Origin: Chytriomyces cf. hyalinus JEL632
Taxonomy: Eukaryota; Chytridiomycota; Chytridiomycetes; Chytridiales; Chytriomycetaceae
DNA: 64,000 bases
Assembly: GCA_025435555.1 (NCBI GenBank)
Contig: JAIWWG010000089.1
Location: forward strand, 59,527 to 123,526
Direction: 5' to 3'
Shown here in pieces: positions 1-9,954 of this stretch. The notes beneath the pieces were generated by a model. The model ran no database searches. It saw nothing but the letters and a program-made list of their open reading frames with translations, and was not told the origin of the DNA. The position numbers were made by a program, and so were the translations under genes. Position 1 is the first letter of the stretch. Each line of letters opens with the position of its first letter.

Positions 1-931
1 CGAAGCAGCTGCCGCAAATGCTCAGTTCCAAGAAATGCTGGATGCCCGGAAACAGTCGGTGCCTGGCACGCCGTTTGTGTTTGCCACGCCGCTGATGCAG
101 ATGCATTCAGTGACCGATGCTCCACAACAAAGGAATGACTTTAACCCAGCGTTCGATGCCATGCAGCAACAGACTGACTACTACCGCCGCATGTCACTGC
201 CCGCCCACTTGATGAACGGACAGATCCCGGACCTTGTCAACTACTCTGCCGGCCTCCAATCAAACCTCATGAACTCGTTCAGCCCGTACATTTTCCAAGG
301 CCAGTTTGAGCAAACCGCGTCGCCAATGGTCAGCTCAATGACTCTGGAGAGCATTGGCATCTTTGACCCGTCTCAGAACCTGTACAATTACGAGACTGCG
401 CCAAGGGCTCCAACACCGTTCTTTGACATGTCAGCAAGCCTTGGAACCACGCCAATGCAATCTCCAATTATCCATCACCAAACAATCCCAACACAAGCGG
501 AAATGCCCCATGCGCCAGAATCCGACCTTTCATCCCCGCCCCAGTCGCCTAAAAACGGAAGCCGGCGGTCCAGCAGCGACATGGGCAAGAAATCCCGCTT
601 CAAGGCAACCGAAGCAGAACTACCAATCCTATCCGCCGTGTTTGAAAAGAACCCATTCCCAAGCGCTGTTTTACGGCAAAAACTGGCGGACCGACTCGGT
701 CTCGAATCCAAACAGATTCAATTCTGGTTCCAAAACCGACGCGCAACGCTCAAAATCAATGGAATCCATGTTGTGAAGCCCAAAAAAACGAATACCCCTT
801 CAGCGTCGCAGAAACCGAAACCTGCACTCGCGCCGTTGACGGCAGGGAATAATTACTTTTATGTTGAGGCGGATGCTGGACAGCCGCTTGACTACCAGCA
901 GCATCAGCAGCATCAGCATCAGCAGCTATAA
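1..931 (+). CDS. homeodomain transcription factor A (5' partial)
   Basis: Nuclear DNA-binding protein. The frame is open to the left edge, so the first ATG at 35 need not be the true start and the N-terminus is probably missing. The first ~175 residues are low-complexity (Q, S, P, M rich), typical of fungal activators. A homeodomain occupies about residues 185-245 (counted from the ATG at 35), with recognition-helix signature IQFWFQNRRATLK. After it comes GIHVVKPKK and a short tail with the motif NYFYVEA, then His/Gln repeats up to the stop. The same GIHVVKP and aromatic-VE tail motifs occur in gene B at 1565-2983, so the two are tandem paralogues. No intron is visible in this part. Target genes cannot be inferred. 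Confidence 0.88.
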   Translation, partial: EAAAANAQFQEMLDARKQSVPGTPFVFATPLMQMHSVTDAPQQRNDFNPAFDAMQQQTDYYRRMSLPAHLMNGQIPDLVNYSAGLQSNLMNSFSPYIFQGQFEQTASPMVSSMTLESIGIFDPSQNLYNYETAPRAPTPFFDMSASLGTTPMQSPIIHHQTIPTQAEMPHAPESDLSSPPQSPKNGSRRSSSDMGKKSRFKATEAELPILSAVFEKNPFPSAVLRQKLADRLGLESKQIQFWFQNRRATLKINGIHVVKPKKTNTPSASQKPKPALAPLTAGNNYFYVEADAGQPLDYQQHQQHQHQQL

Positions 932-1564
932 TATCGTTACATTCTTGGCACTTGTTCTTTTATGGTCTCTGTAATTTATTTTAGTATTTACTTACTTCCA
1001 GCATGCATGCAAATACATGGACTCTGATGCATCACATCCAACATACCCTCATCCCAACATCCAACATACCTTCTCTCAGATAACCTCATCCCCATGCGCA
1101 CACCCTCATCCCTAGAATACGGACCGTAATCCCGTTCATTCATTCGTAAGCACTTATCCGGGTGCATGCTATGCAATTTATCCTGTTTCAGAGTGGGATG
1201 GATGCGTAAGGTTCCGTTCGTTAATGAGATTTTCCCTAAAAAGTGCAAAAATTGCGGGGTTTTTACAAATTTTCCCATTTGATGCTTGGGAAGAATCTCA
1301 TTCCGTTACTTAATTGTTACCAATCAATACTCGTGAAACAGGGTCAAACCCCAAATGAACAATTTCTCGAAACTGTTTTGTATTTATTAAAATCGTGTTT
1401 GTGAAACTGTTTCCTGAAACCGCTTTTTCCGCATCCGTCAAAACAGATCCCCCCCCCCCCCCCCCGTTATAAACGGCTGCTTCCCGTTTCGAGTTATTCA
1501 CAGCTATTTCAAACATACAACCAACCAACCAACCATCCAACCATCCATCCATCCACACCATCCA
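932..1564. other. intergenic region between homeobox genes A and B
   Basis: No convincing gene. It holds the 3' end of gene A and the promoter and 5' UTR of gene B. Visible are imperfect direct copies of a catccaacatacc-type unit (about 1033-1075), a run of 17 C at 1449-1465, and a CCAN-type simple repeat (about 1520-1563) ending at the gene B start codon. Short reading frames on the minus strand here look like noise. Confidence 0.6.
1449..1465. repeat. C17 homopolymer
   Basis: Seventeen consecutive C about 100 bp upstream of the homeobox gene B start. A run this long is prone to length variation and to sequencing error. Confidence 0.95.
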
Positions 1565-2983
1565 ATGGACCTCCAAGCTGCCTACTTCCCTACCATCGAT
1601 ACCAGGCGATCATCGCTCGACGCAGGTCTCAGTGTCCCCACCTTCACTGTCCCAAGCCATGCTTCAGATCACATTGATCCTCTTCTCCTCTCTGCCGCCC
1701 ATCCAATCACCCCCAACACTCCCCTATTCACCGTCGGCGCGTCATCACGATCAGCAACAATGTCATCTCCAGAAACACCAGCCACAGTCGTTCCAGCCGT
1801 CATGGACAACTCTAAAATCTCTGCGGACTCCCTGATGGCGTCGTTCATGTTCCAGGGACCAACTAAACCAACTCAGCATGACTTCAAGTTCCCAACCTCC
1901 GCTTTGCATCTTTCTTCATCCGACCTGTTCCTGAACCAAACTCCGAGTGGTAGCCCGGAACCTTTCGATAGCACCGCCACTTCCATGATTGATGGATACC
2001 ACGGCCGGAATAGCAGCACCAACAGCTTGTTCAGCAACATGGGTGATATGAGCCAGCAAGCGCCGTTCGAGTTTAGCAACGTTTTGTTCAGCGGTGCAAG
2101 CATGGACATGTTTTCCCGTGTTGGAAGCCGAGTTGGAAGCCGTGCCACCAGCCCCACAACCTCGTTCACGGAGATGATGATGAGCAACGGCAGCAACGGG
2201 ACTCTAAATCAAATGACACCAGACGAGTACATGGACACTTTGAGCACTCTGAATGCGGCGACTGCTGTGTTTAACCGCCGCAACTCGATGGCGTTTCCTT
2301 CTACCGACTTGTTTACTGCCCCAACACCTCGCCGGTCTCCAAGTATCAGCAACGCGCGTAGACAGCGGTGTCAGAGCGATGTCAGCGGCATGCGTCGACC
2401 CAGCGTGGTTTCTGGTGCCATGTCGTCACCGTACTTTGGACATTTGTCAGCAGCAGCTGCAATGACTTGCCCGAGCACTCCAGACATGCGATACTTCTCT
2501 TCCGAGTCCCAGATTGCATCAGATGACATGATGTACTCACAAGCATACCAGCCGGCCTCGGCAGTCTCTGGAAAACGCGCAAGCCTTGTGAACATGATCC
2601 GCCGCAACAGTATGATGGGATCCGCCGGCCACAACGTGAACCAATCCAACACTGCCAACAACGGTCCAGCACCCGCCAAGAAACAACGCTTCAAACCCAA
2701 TGAAAGCGAGCTCAACCTCCTCATGTCGTTCTTTGAATCAAACCCTTTCCCGGACCGAACCCAACGTGGCCAGCTTGCAATCCAATTGGGTTTGGAACCA
2801 AAGCAGATCCTGTTTTGGTTCCAAAACAGGCGGGCAACATTGAAAATGAACGGTATTCATGTGGTGAAGCCGAATGCACCTGGCGATGCTGCTGGGCGCG
2901 CCGGGTTGATGCCGCTCATGGCCGAGAGTGCCTTCTTTTTTGTGGAGCCTTCAAGACAAGAGCAGCTTGTTGGTCAGATATGA
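1565..2983 (+). CDS. homeodomain transcription factor B
   Basis: A 472-residue single-exon protein. The N-terminal ~370 residues are low-complexity, rich in S/T/P/M/N, with repeated phrases such as RVGSRVGSRATSP. The homeodomain lies near residues 375-435: basic KKQRF start, a NPFP turn between helices 1 and 2, and recognition helix ILFWFQNRRATLK. It is followed by GIHVVKP and a C-terminal motif FFFVEP that matches the tail of gene A. The ATG at 1565 is the first in frame and directly follows a CCAN-repeat leader. It is probably a nuclear transcription factor. The similarity to gene A inside and just after the homeodomain, with little similarity elsewhere, indicates an old tandem duplication with fast-evolving activation regions. 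Confidence 0.9.
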   Translation: MDLQAAYFPTIDTRRSSLDAGLSVPTFTVPSHASDHIDPLLLSAAHPITPNTPLFTVGASSRSATMSSPETPATVVPAVMDNSKISADSLMASFMFQGPTKPTQHDFKFPTSALHLSSSDLFLNQTPSGSPEPFDSTATSMIDGYHGRNSSTNSLFSNMGDMSQQAPFEFSNVLFSGASMDMFSRVGSRVGSRATSPTTSFTEMMMSNGSNGTLNQMTPDEYMDTLSTLNAATAVFNRRNSMAFPSTDLFTAPTPRRSPSISNARRQRCQSDVSGMRRPSVVSGAMSSPYFGHLSAAAAMTCPSTPDMRYFSSESQIASDDMMYSQAYQPASAVSGKRASLVNMIRRNSMMGSAGHNVNQSNTANNGPAPAKKQRFKPNESELNLLMSFFESNPFPDRTQRGQLAIQLGLEPKQILFWFQNRRATLKMNGIHVVKPNAPGDAAGRAGLMPLMAESAFFFVEPSRQEQLVGQI

Positions 2984-3288
2984 GAGAGTTTTCTTTCTTT
3001 TTTTTGGAACCCCCACCACCTTTTATTCATTAGATGCAGTTGTACATTTATTTAAACAAGATATCGAACCACATGTATTAAACTGCAACAGAGATCATAT
3101 ATATCGTAGTACTTGTTATTCAGTGTGTCAAGTTTTTTTCTTGTTAGGAACTCGTGTTTTGATCGTGAAGATTTGTCAATGGTATTTCCCAAAATCTGAC
3201 AATTCCGACAATTCGAACTCTGACAATTCCATTAACGATGAAAGTCTTTAAGTTAGTACATAGTACCACAAAATTTTGATGATCTTAC
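2984..3288. other. intergenic region upstream of tRNA-Arg
   Basis: AT-rich 3' flank of homeobox gene B. It contains three close copies of a gacaattc-type unit (about 3198-3231). No gene seen. Confidence 0.5.
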
Positions 3289-3361
3289 GGGCGTATGGCA
3301 AAATGGTTACCGCGTCTGACTACGAATCAGGAGATTCCAGGTTCGACCCCTGGTACGCTCG
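3289..3361 (+). tRNA. tRNA-Arg (anticodon ACG)
   Basis: A 73-nt cloverleaf without intron. The acceptor stem GGGCGTA pairs with TACGCTC (one G-T pair) and is followed by discriminator G. The anticodon stem TCTGA/TCAGG encloses the loop CTACGAA, giving anticodon ACG. The T arm is CCAGG-TTCGACC-CCTGG and carries the B box GGTTCGACC. The central part closely resembles yeast tRNA-Arg(ACG). CCA is not encoded, as expected for a nuclear gene. It decodes CGU and, after A34-to-I editing, CGC and CGA. Confidence 0.95.
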
Positions 3362-3362
3362 G

Positions 3363-3375
3363 TTTTACCCTTTTT
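3363..3375 (+). terminator. RNA polymerase III terminator of tRNA-Arg
   Basis: Runs of four T (3363-3366) and five T (3371-3375) begin two bases after the tRNA 3' end, the expected Pol III stop signal. Confidence 0.7.
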
Positions 3376-3483
3376 GCTCTCCAGCTCATGGCTGACAACT
3401 CCCAGCCATCGACAAAATCAAGGTTGTTTATTGTTTGCTGCTGGGGTCACAATAAAAAACACGCCGGGTTATGTTTTGATAAG

Positions 3484-5345
3484 TTATGTTACATCCAACT
3501 TTGACATCGTGCCGCTCTTTTCAGCCGTGTTCACGCTTGTTTTTGATACGGAGCTGCAGTCTTTCTTTATGCTGCTCCTGATTGATGTCGGGATCGAAGG
3601 AACATCTGGTACTAATCCACTTGAAACGTGCACATTGTTTTCAGAATCCGCGCTGTACCGACTGCACGTGCTAAACGAGTCTGGATCAATCAAAATATTG
3701 TCTGGCTCTTCATCGTATTCTTGTGAATCGGTTTCATCGAGCTCGATTTGTGCTTGGATGGCTTTGAGTCTCTTTTGGGTGAAGGTTGTCCAGGTTGCTT
3801 TTCGGAGATTGCAGTCGGATTCTGAGATGCGCGTGTGTTCGAATGGGTGGAAGGTTGTGTTGATTTTTTCGAGTGCTTCTGAATCTTCGTCTGTTTGCGA
3901 TGGGTTGAAAATAGGGGGTGAGAACTGGAAACTTTGGAGTGAGAGACCGAGAGATTGTACCGCTATAGACCTCGGGCAAGGGATTGCTGTCATATATTTT
4001 ATCCTCCACATCCATCAGCTGGTTGAAATTGAGTTTCTTCATCTGTTTGATTTTGTGCGGTAGGTGGGTGAGTTTTGCATGTAAAGAATTTGAAAAACCT
4101 TCACTCACATCTGGCACATGCACGGGCTTTCCTTCCATCTTTTCCAACTGAACCCAATCGATACTACTGAACCATTCATGCATGCAAATACGCGCATACC
4201 CTCCAGCCTCTGTGGAGCCAAATCGAAGTTTCGGATCCCGCTCAAGCAACCCTTTCAAAAAGAGAATACACTCTGAAGAAGCTATTGAGTTTGACGGATA
4301 TTTGAGTTTCGCGGAAATGATTGCTGCTGTCACGTCGACATCGGTTTTGCCACGGAAGGGTCGCTTGTACATTGAAACAGGTTTTAAAAAAAAAAAAAGT
4401 GTGTTGGATGGGTGCGTGGATGCGAGCACAAACCTTGCCGTAGAAAAGTTCGTACGCGATAACTCCCAAGCTCCACCAGTCTGTTGTTTCAGTGTATCCT
4501 TGCTTTTCGAGCATTTCGGGTGCTGTGTTTTGTTTGTCAGTGATCGAGAATGTATAATCGGAGGTTAAAAGGTTATTTACACATATATACAAGAGTTCCG
4601 GCTGCTGCATGAAGGGGTTTGGATGCCTTAAAATATGAAGCGACGCTTAAATCCGTCACACATGCATGGCCGAGGGTGTCCACGAGGACTGGAGAGATGC
4701 AGATATAAGAAGCTGTTCAAGGTTGACGACAAGGGTGCTTACTGTTTGCAGGCTTCAGATTCCTATGAATGATGTTGTTATCGTGGAGATACGCGACGCC
4801 GAGAGATATTTCTGCAGTCAGGTATCGAACCGCGTCTTCCGAGAGTCGCTTTGACCAACTCAGAAGAAACTTTAAATCGCCGCCGAGTTTTAGTTCTTGA
4901 ATCAGAAACATTGTGTCTTTGTCGTGAAACGCAAACTGGATATTGCTGCATGGAATAAAAAATAAATAACGCGTCAGAAACAAAAACGCTGCCACAAACC
5001 AAAGAAACGGGCACTCAAGGCTTTCGAGCATCTTTTTTTCTTGTAATATATTTTGGAGGGCCTTCTTTAGCAAGCACAGCCGCTTGTTGATAAACTTGAT
5101 CGAGTGCAGCGTCTGCGCTTGTTTGTGCTTTGCGATTCGCACTTTGCCAAAAGTTCCGACGCCAAGAACCTTCTCGACGTCAAAGTAGGACAGGGTTACT
5201 GTGTCGGCTGTGGAAGCTGTTTTGGTTTGGAATCAGTACGCGTTTAAAATAAATGCGTATGGATGGATGGGGGTGCACCTTTCGTGTTCCGTCGGCCAGT
5301 CTGGACGCGTTTGGAATGTTCGGATTTTGAAGAGCAAAGCCCCAT
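3484..5345 (-). CDS. YANK/STK32-like protein kinase, probable pseudokinase, N-myristoylated
   Basis: Multi-exon gene. The chosen start at 5345 gives MGLCSSKSEH, a Gly2 N-myristoylation signal like that of animal STK32 proteins, and a GTGCAC donor joins it to the kinase exon. Kinase landmarks in order: Gly-rich loop GVGTFGKV (about 5160), ATP-binding Lys in HSIKF, hinge LKLGGDLKF, catalytic loop IIHRNLKPAN (about 4745-4775), DFG equivalent TDLSVAS, a PEM motif reached through a GTAAAT donor near 4568, DWWSLGVIAYEL, and an RDPKLRFG motif near the end of the domain. The catalytic HRD aspartate is Asn and DFG is DLS, so phosphotransfer is doubtful although Lys and the DFG Asp remain. The C-terminal tail is S/T/D-rich; its frame junction around 3900-3975 is unresolved. 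It is probably a membrane-tethered scaffold or very weak kinase. Family assignment is good; activity is inference. Confidence 0.82.
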
Positions 5346-5719
5346 GCCTCGTTTGTGTGCGGGGGTAAAGTTTTGGAAGCCAGATTTACAAAAGATAAAC
5401 TAACCTCCAACACTCCCATCAAAACACTGATACGTACAGATATCCGCATAAGAGAATGTGGTGACTCCAAGCGTGCTGCTTGCTGGCTGCCCCCCACTTG
5501 GGCTTACCCAGTGATGTCATGGCTGGACCCCTTGTCGGTACTCGGTCTGTACTCAGCAATTTCACGTGCTTTGCCGCTTCAGCGACCATGCCGAAAAAGC
5601 ACAAGCGCTAAGAGAGAAAAAAAAAAAGAGTCACAGAAAACGGACCACACCGCATTCAAGTGTCTACTTCATCCGCATCTATTAACGCACGCAGCACACG
5701 CACATCTTACAAAAACGAA
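5346..5719. promoter_or_regulatory. divergent promoter region of kinase and homeobox gene C
   Basis: This 374-bp stretch lies between two divergent start codons (5345 minus, 5720 plus) and must carry both promoters. An A-rich stretch precedes the homeobox leader (about 5615-5640). No gene is supported in it; a GTG-initiated extension of the homeobox frame to 5660 is not accepted as a start. Confidence 0.5.
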
Positions 5720-6561
5720 ATGCACCCACATCTAATGACCGCATCCAACAGCCACCCTCTCGAATCCCAACGTCCTCGGCCACATCCTTTCCACTTTGAG
5801 ATGCAGTTACAGTCACAACTGCAACTTTTCAACTTCTTGAACAGCAACTCGTCAACTGCATTCAAGCATTACGCTCACCCTGTCAAGCGGGAGCATGAGT
5901 CAACGCATCTTGTGTCTCCCATGGACACGCCGCTGGTCTCGCATAACCCCAACTTTTACAGCCAAATGTCTCAACTTGGCGGCAATCCATTCGGCATCAG
6001 CATGGGACACTCGCTCCCGTGGGACCAAGCTTTTGAGTTTGCATCGCTGGAACAGACTCCGCAGCTCTCGTTTGACGCGTCTGTGCCACGCTCGGACTCG
6101 GAAACATCGTCCATCTTTGCATCAGCGCCAGCCTTTGTCGATAAGGGCGTCTCGGAATGTGCTTCAAGCAACGCTCGAATTTCAAACAAAAAAGCACGCA
6201 AATCTGCCAACAAAACCGCGCGTCCTTCAGCAACAACAACAGTAGCAGCAGCAACAGCAACTACATCCCAGCATTCATCGTCATCATCGTCATCTTTACC
6301 AAGATTCAGGGCAACAGAGCTCGAGCTTCAAGTCTTGAGCACAGAGTTTGACCAGAATCCATTTCCCACTTGTGCGGACCGGCAGAGAATTGCCGCGACC
6401 CTGGGCATGAATACACGGCAGGTTCAGTTTTGGTGAGGTCTTTTTCATGTAAAAAAGTAACGCGGTTTTGTGCTTACTTTTTTTTTTTGCTTCAAAGGTT
6501 CCAGAATCGGCGCGCACATGCAAAAGCTCGTGGCCAAGTGCTTAGCAAGGCGAAGGCTTGA
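5720..6561 (+). CDS. homeodomain transcription factor C (two exons)
   Basis: The first ATG in frame is at 5720. Exon 1 ends at 6432 inside the tryptophan codon of the recognition helix. An intron of 65 nt (6433-6497, GTGAGG...AAAG) follows, and exon 2 restores WFQNRRAHAKARGQ before the stop at 6561. The homeodomain starts near SLPRFRATELELQ and has the same NPFP turn as genes A and B. Unlike them it ends shortly after the homeodomain and lacks the GIHVVKP tail. The N-terminal part is low-complexity (Q, S, H) with a Lys-rich stretch and poly-Ser just before the homeodomain. It is a more distant third member of the local homeobox group, probably a nuclear regulator. Confidence 0.85.
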
Positions 6562-6868
6562 ATACCCCCCTATTTCCTTGCTTTGCTTGTTATTCTTGCC
6601 TGCCAAAAACATCTATCTATATCCCTGTACTGTACATTTATTTTATTTCTCATTCTCGCGCTTCCTGCTGCGTGGAGGCTCGTGTTTCTTTGTCGTTCCA
6701 AACCAAAAATGGGGGATTTCCTTGTGAGTATTAGTTGTTTATCGGTATTTATCACTCTATGTATCATGTGTGTTTTTCATTTTATTTTGTTTTAATAAGT
6801 ACGATTACTGCAGTGACGCATATATTATATAAACCCCCGTCTCCATGTCACTATCGCTGCGTTTATTT
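6562..6868. other. convergent intergenic region
   Basis: Region between the 3' ends of homeobox gene C and the BMT6-like gene. T-rich, with nothing recognisable beyond likely 3' UTR sequence. Confidence 0.5.
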
Positions 6869-7895
6869 TTAGAGCTTGCGATATATGCGCAGGAAGTGTC
6901 GCATGTTGTTGAGTTTGGCGGGATAGTGCAGTCCCTGTGGATACCTGTACCATTGAGAGTCTGATTGCTCAACTATTTCGAATGCTTTGATGGCGTCGAG
7001 AAGGTGGTAGACCATGTATGTGGGTTGTTGTAGCTGTTGAGGTTTTGATGAAGTGGTTCCCTGTTTTTAAATCAGGATGAGTGTATGCTCAAGTGCATTC
7101 ATTCAAATGGAATACAAACCACAGCCACCTCCGAAAAGCTTCCCGCCGAGTCAACAACAACAAGCAACGCGCCTTGCTTCATTCCCAAAACCAGCACTTT
7201 AACAAAAGCGACAAACTCTTTTTTGCTATTCGCAAGCAACTCATTCAAAATAAAGAAACACGTAATCACGTCAGCTTTCGCGACGCATTCAGTTTTTAAG
7301 GATACGTGTTCTTGTTGCGTTGAGAGAATGTCAAATACGGATGATTCGTAGGTGAGATTTATGGATGGGAATGCGGTTTTTAGGGCAGTGTGGATAGGGG
7401 CGAGTGCGGTTGTGTAGTCGGCAATGTCTTGGGAGTGGAATATTGGTAGGGTTGTGGTGGTGCGTGTTGTGCGGCTTAGTGCGGCAGTGATGCCGACGAG
7501 TTCGCCGCCGGATCCGGCTCCGACAGAGTAGATAAAGTTGGCGGATTGGAGGGCTGTTTTGAGAGTTTCTGAGGATGAGAAGAGGCTGTTTTCGGCGTGT
7601 GAGTGTCAAAATAAAATAAATCAAAATAAAATAAAATAAAATAAGAAACTAACGAGTAGTAGCATAATGATCGTGATGGAGAGTAGGCAGCCACATATGC
7701 TTGGAGGAGCGACGGGTTTCCAAAGATTGCGAGGTAGTCTCTTGCGACAAACAGGGAGGCAATCTGACGGCGGTGGGTGTTGAAGTACATGTTTTCAAGT
7801 GTGGACTGGCATGCGTTGTTGAATAGGGTGATGATCGCTGCCTCCAGAGGGAGAGGCTCGTTGGTCTTGGGCTCTTGTTCCATCTCCATTTGCAT
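6869..7895 (-). CDS. BMT6: 25S rRNA (uridine-N3)-methyltransferase, BMT6-like
   Basis: Three exons: 7895-7664, 7585-7120 and 7060-6869, with introns of 78 and 59 nt. The spliced protein reads MQMEMEQEP..., then ARDYLAIFGNPSLLQAY, PSRSLCYYSL, the SAM-binding glycine motif SVGAGSGGELVG, a stretch ending in VITCFFILNELLANSKK, LLVVVDSAGSFSEV, and the C-terminal DSQWYRYPQGLHYP and NNMRHFLRIYRKL. This order matches the fungal SAM-dependent methyltransferase family that includes yeast Bmt6, which makes m3U in 25S rRNA. It should act in the nucleolus during large-subunit assembly. The start codon lies only 54 bp from the divergent RING gene start, so the promoters overlap. The first intron contains an AAAAT-type microsatellite. 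Family assignment is from recalled motifs; the exact target uridine is inferred. Confidence 0.78.
7605..7643. repeat. AAAAT microsatellite in BMT6-like intron 1
   Basis: About seven imperfect copies of an AAAAT pentamer lie in the first intron of the methyltransferase gene. Confidence 0.85.
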
Positions 7896-7949
7896 TTACG
7901 AAATAAATAATTAAGCGTGATAAAGAACGCAAGACAAATATATTTACAC

Positions 7950-9836
7950 ATGATTCCGCAGCGAGAGGGCCGACGTATCCTGATGCCTCCGAGGACATCG
8001 AGTGGCGCATCGAATGCAGTCATTGATTTGACACAGACATCGCCGAACCCGAACGCTGCGCATCCATCCAACGAAGACGAGCGCGAGCAGCAAGAAGAGC
8101 ACGAAGACGACTACGACGAGCAGCAAGAGTTTATCCACGAACACCCAAATGGCAGCGATAACGACTCTGACGTAGACATGAACAACAGGCATGTTTATCA
8201 CGACATGAACCCGTTCTTACACTCGTCAGACTCTGAGGACAGACACCTGGACAGCGGCGAGGACGTTCATTCTGACAGCGATGCACGTGGGTCGAGTGAT
8301 GCAAGAGAAAGTGATGGTGATGGGTCGAGCGATGGTGTTGAAGTGATTTCGTCAAATGAGCGAGCAAACAGAACGCGTTCGCGATTGAGCAGCGATAGTG
8401 ATGAATTTGTGTCCCACACGCGCGCATTGCGTTCGAGGCATCGGGATGTATATGCGGATGCCGAGAGTGGTCGTGCGCGTAATCAGCTTGTGTTGCAGAG
8501 ACTCAGACAGCGGCACTTGCAACATCCTAGTCTTGGGTCTGAACAAGACGATGAGGATCCGGATGCGGCACTGGCACGAAGGCTTCAAGAGGAAGAATAC
8601 AGTGGCGTGCAGTCTTCGAATGTCGAGGATAATGTGCAGCGTCTGTTGGGAATCCTCGAAAGTGAGAATGTTGACGATGATAATGAGGAAAATGAGGATG
8701 ATCATGATGATGAAGGTGGCGAAGAAACTGAGCTAGATCAAGATTGCATACCCAGAGGTTCATTTATTTACTCGCTTCTTTTTTGTTGTGGAGTTTTTCA
8801 GACTGACCGCTTCTTCCCGCTTTATTTTTTCAACTTCCCTCATCTTTGCTCGCGCCAGCAAACAACGCTCTTAATGATGCGCTCAATGATTACCGGGCAA
8901 TCCATCGAACGCGACATTCACTACTGCTGGACACATCAGGGTCAAGCAGCAGTCGCACATCAACTCGGCAAAGAGCTGGTCGCCGGCGTGGCCGCTCATC
9001 ACGTGCTGCCGGTGCAAATGATGATGAGCCTGACGCGTTACATGATATCCTTGTCGGGATGGAGTGGGGTGGGGGCGGCACTCGTGGGCGGCGAGGGCGA
9101 GGGCGAGGGAGAGGCAGAGGCGCACCAGATTTTTTAGGAGCCAGTCATTTTGGTGTACTGGGAGGTTTGATTCCAGAGCTGTATGGGTAATTTCGATTTT
9201 CTTTCTTTATTTCTTTCCCCCCTTTTTTTTTTCCTGAACTTTGAATTCGCAAATTTTCCTGAAAATTTTCCATACGTGACTTTATTAAAACAGGGCGGGT
9301 GTTGCGTACAATCCTGCGAATTACGTGGCCGACGACCATTTCGACGATTCGTACGAGGTGACAAACGCGACAACTCTTTGTGACTTGTGCCTGATTGCGT
9401 TGGGCTCCTTTGTATCTCACTCGTATGACTCCAACAAAATATACACAGTCTCTCATGTCGCTCGGAGAGCGCATCGGAACAGCTAAACCGAAAGGCTTGT
9501 CAAAACGCGTAATTGATGCATTGCCAAGTAAAACCTTTAAAGGTGACATTTCGGCGGAAATTTCATCCAAAGGAAAGGCAGCCGTGGATACCTCAACAAA
9601 AGAGGCTGACCAGGACGCGAAATGCTCCATTTGTTTGACTGAGTTTGAAGCAGGAGAGTCAATATGTGGACTCCCGTGTCTGCACTGGTTCCACAGGGGA
9701 TGCATCCAGACGTGGCTGGGTACGAGCAAAGTGTGTCCAATGTGAGTCACGCTTGATTCTTCCGTATTATTCCTATTTCTTCTTCTTCTGATCCATGTGT
9801 TTGTGTTTGCGCAGCTGTCGGACAAATGTTGAATAA
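7950..9836 (+). CDS. RING-H2 protein with SUMO-interacting motif and RGR-rich linker (STUbL-like)
   Basis: Five exons can be joined in frame: 7950 to about 8759; about 8861-9188; a short exon ending SYE near 9357; an exon starting SLMSLGERIG near 9430; and a last exon CRTNVE ending at 9836. The ATG at 7950 is the first in frame. The N-terminus has VIDLTQTSP, a classic SUMO-interacting motif, then long Asp/Glu/Ser-rich acidic stretches, a second possible SIM (VEVISS), and an Arg-Gly run near GRRGRGRGRGRG. The C-terminal RING-H2 reads CSIC...CGLPCLHWFHRGC...CPIC, with all eight zinc ligands present once the last intron is removed. It probably acts as an E3 ubiquitin ligase, possibly on SUMOylated nuclear substrates; that role is inferred from the SIM-RING combination. 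Confidence 0.8.
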
Positions 9837-9954
9837 AAAGCATTCGGAGTAACGTAAAATAAAGTTTAGCCTGAAAACGGGAAAATGTCAAAAGGCGAAC
9901 CATAATTTTTGAAACGGCCCCATTTTTTATTATATTGAGAACTCCAACAAACTC

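Noticed and set aside
3374-4063. 229-codon plus-strand frame
   Set aside because: Antisense to the kinase tail, no recognisable domain.
5660-5719. N-terminal extension of homeobox gene C
   Set aside because: Begins at GTG; the first ATG in frame is at 5720.
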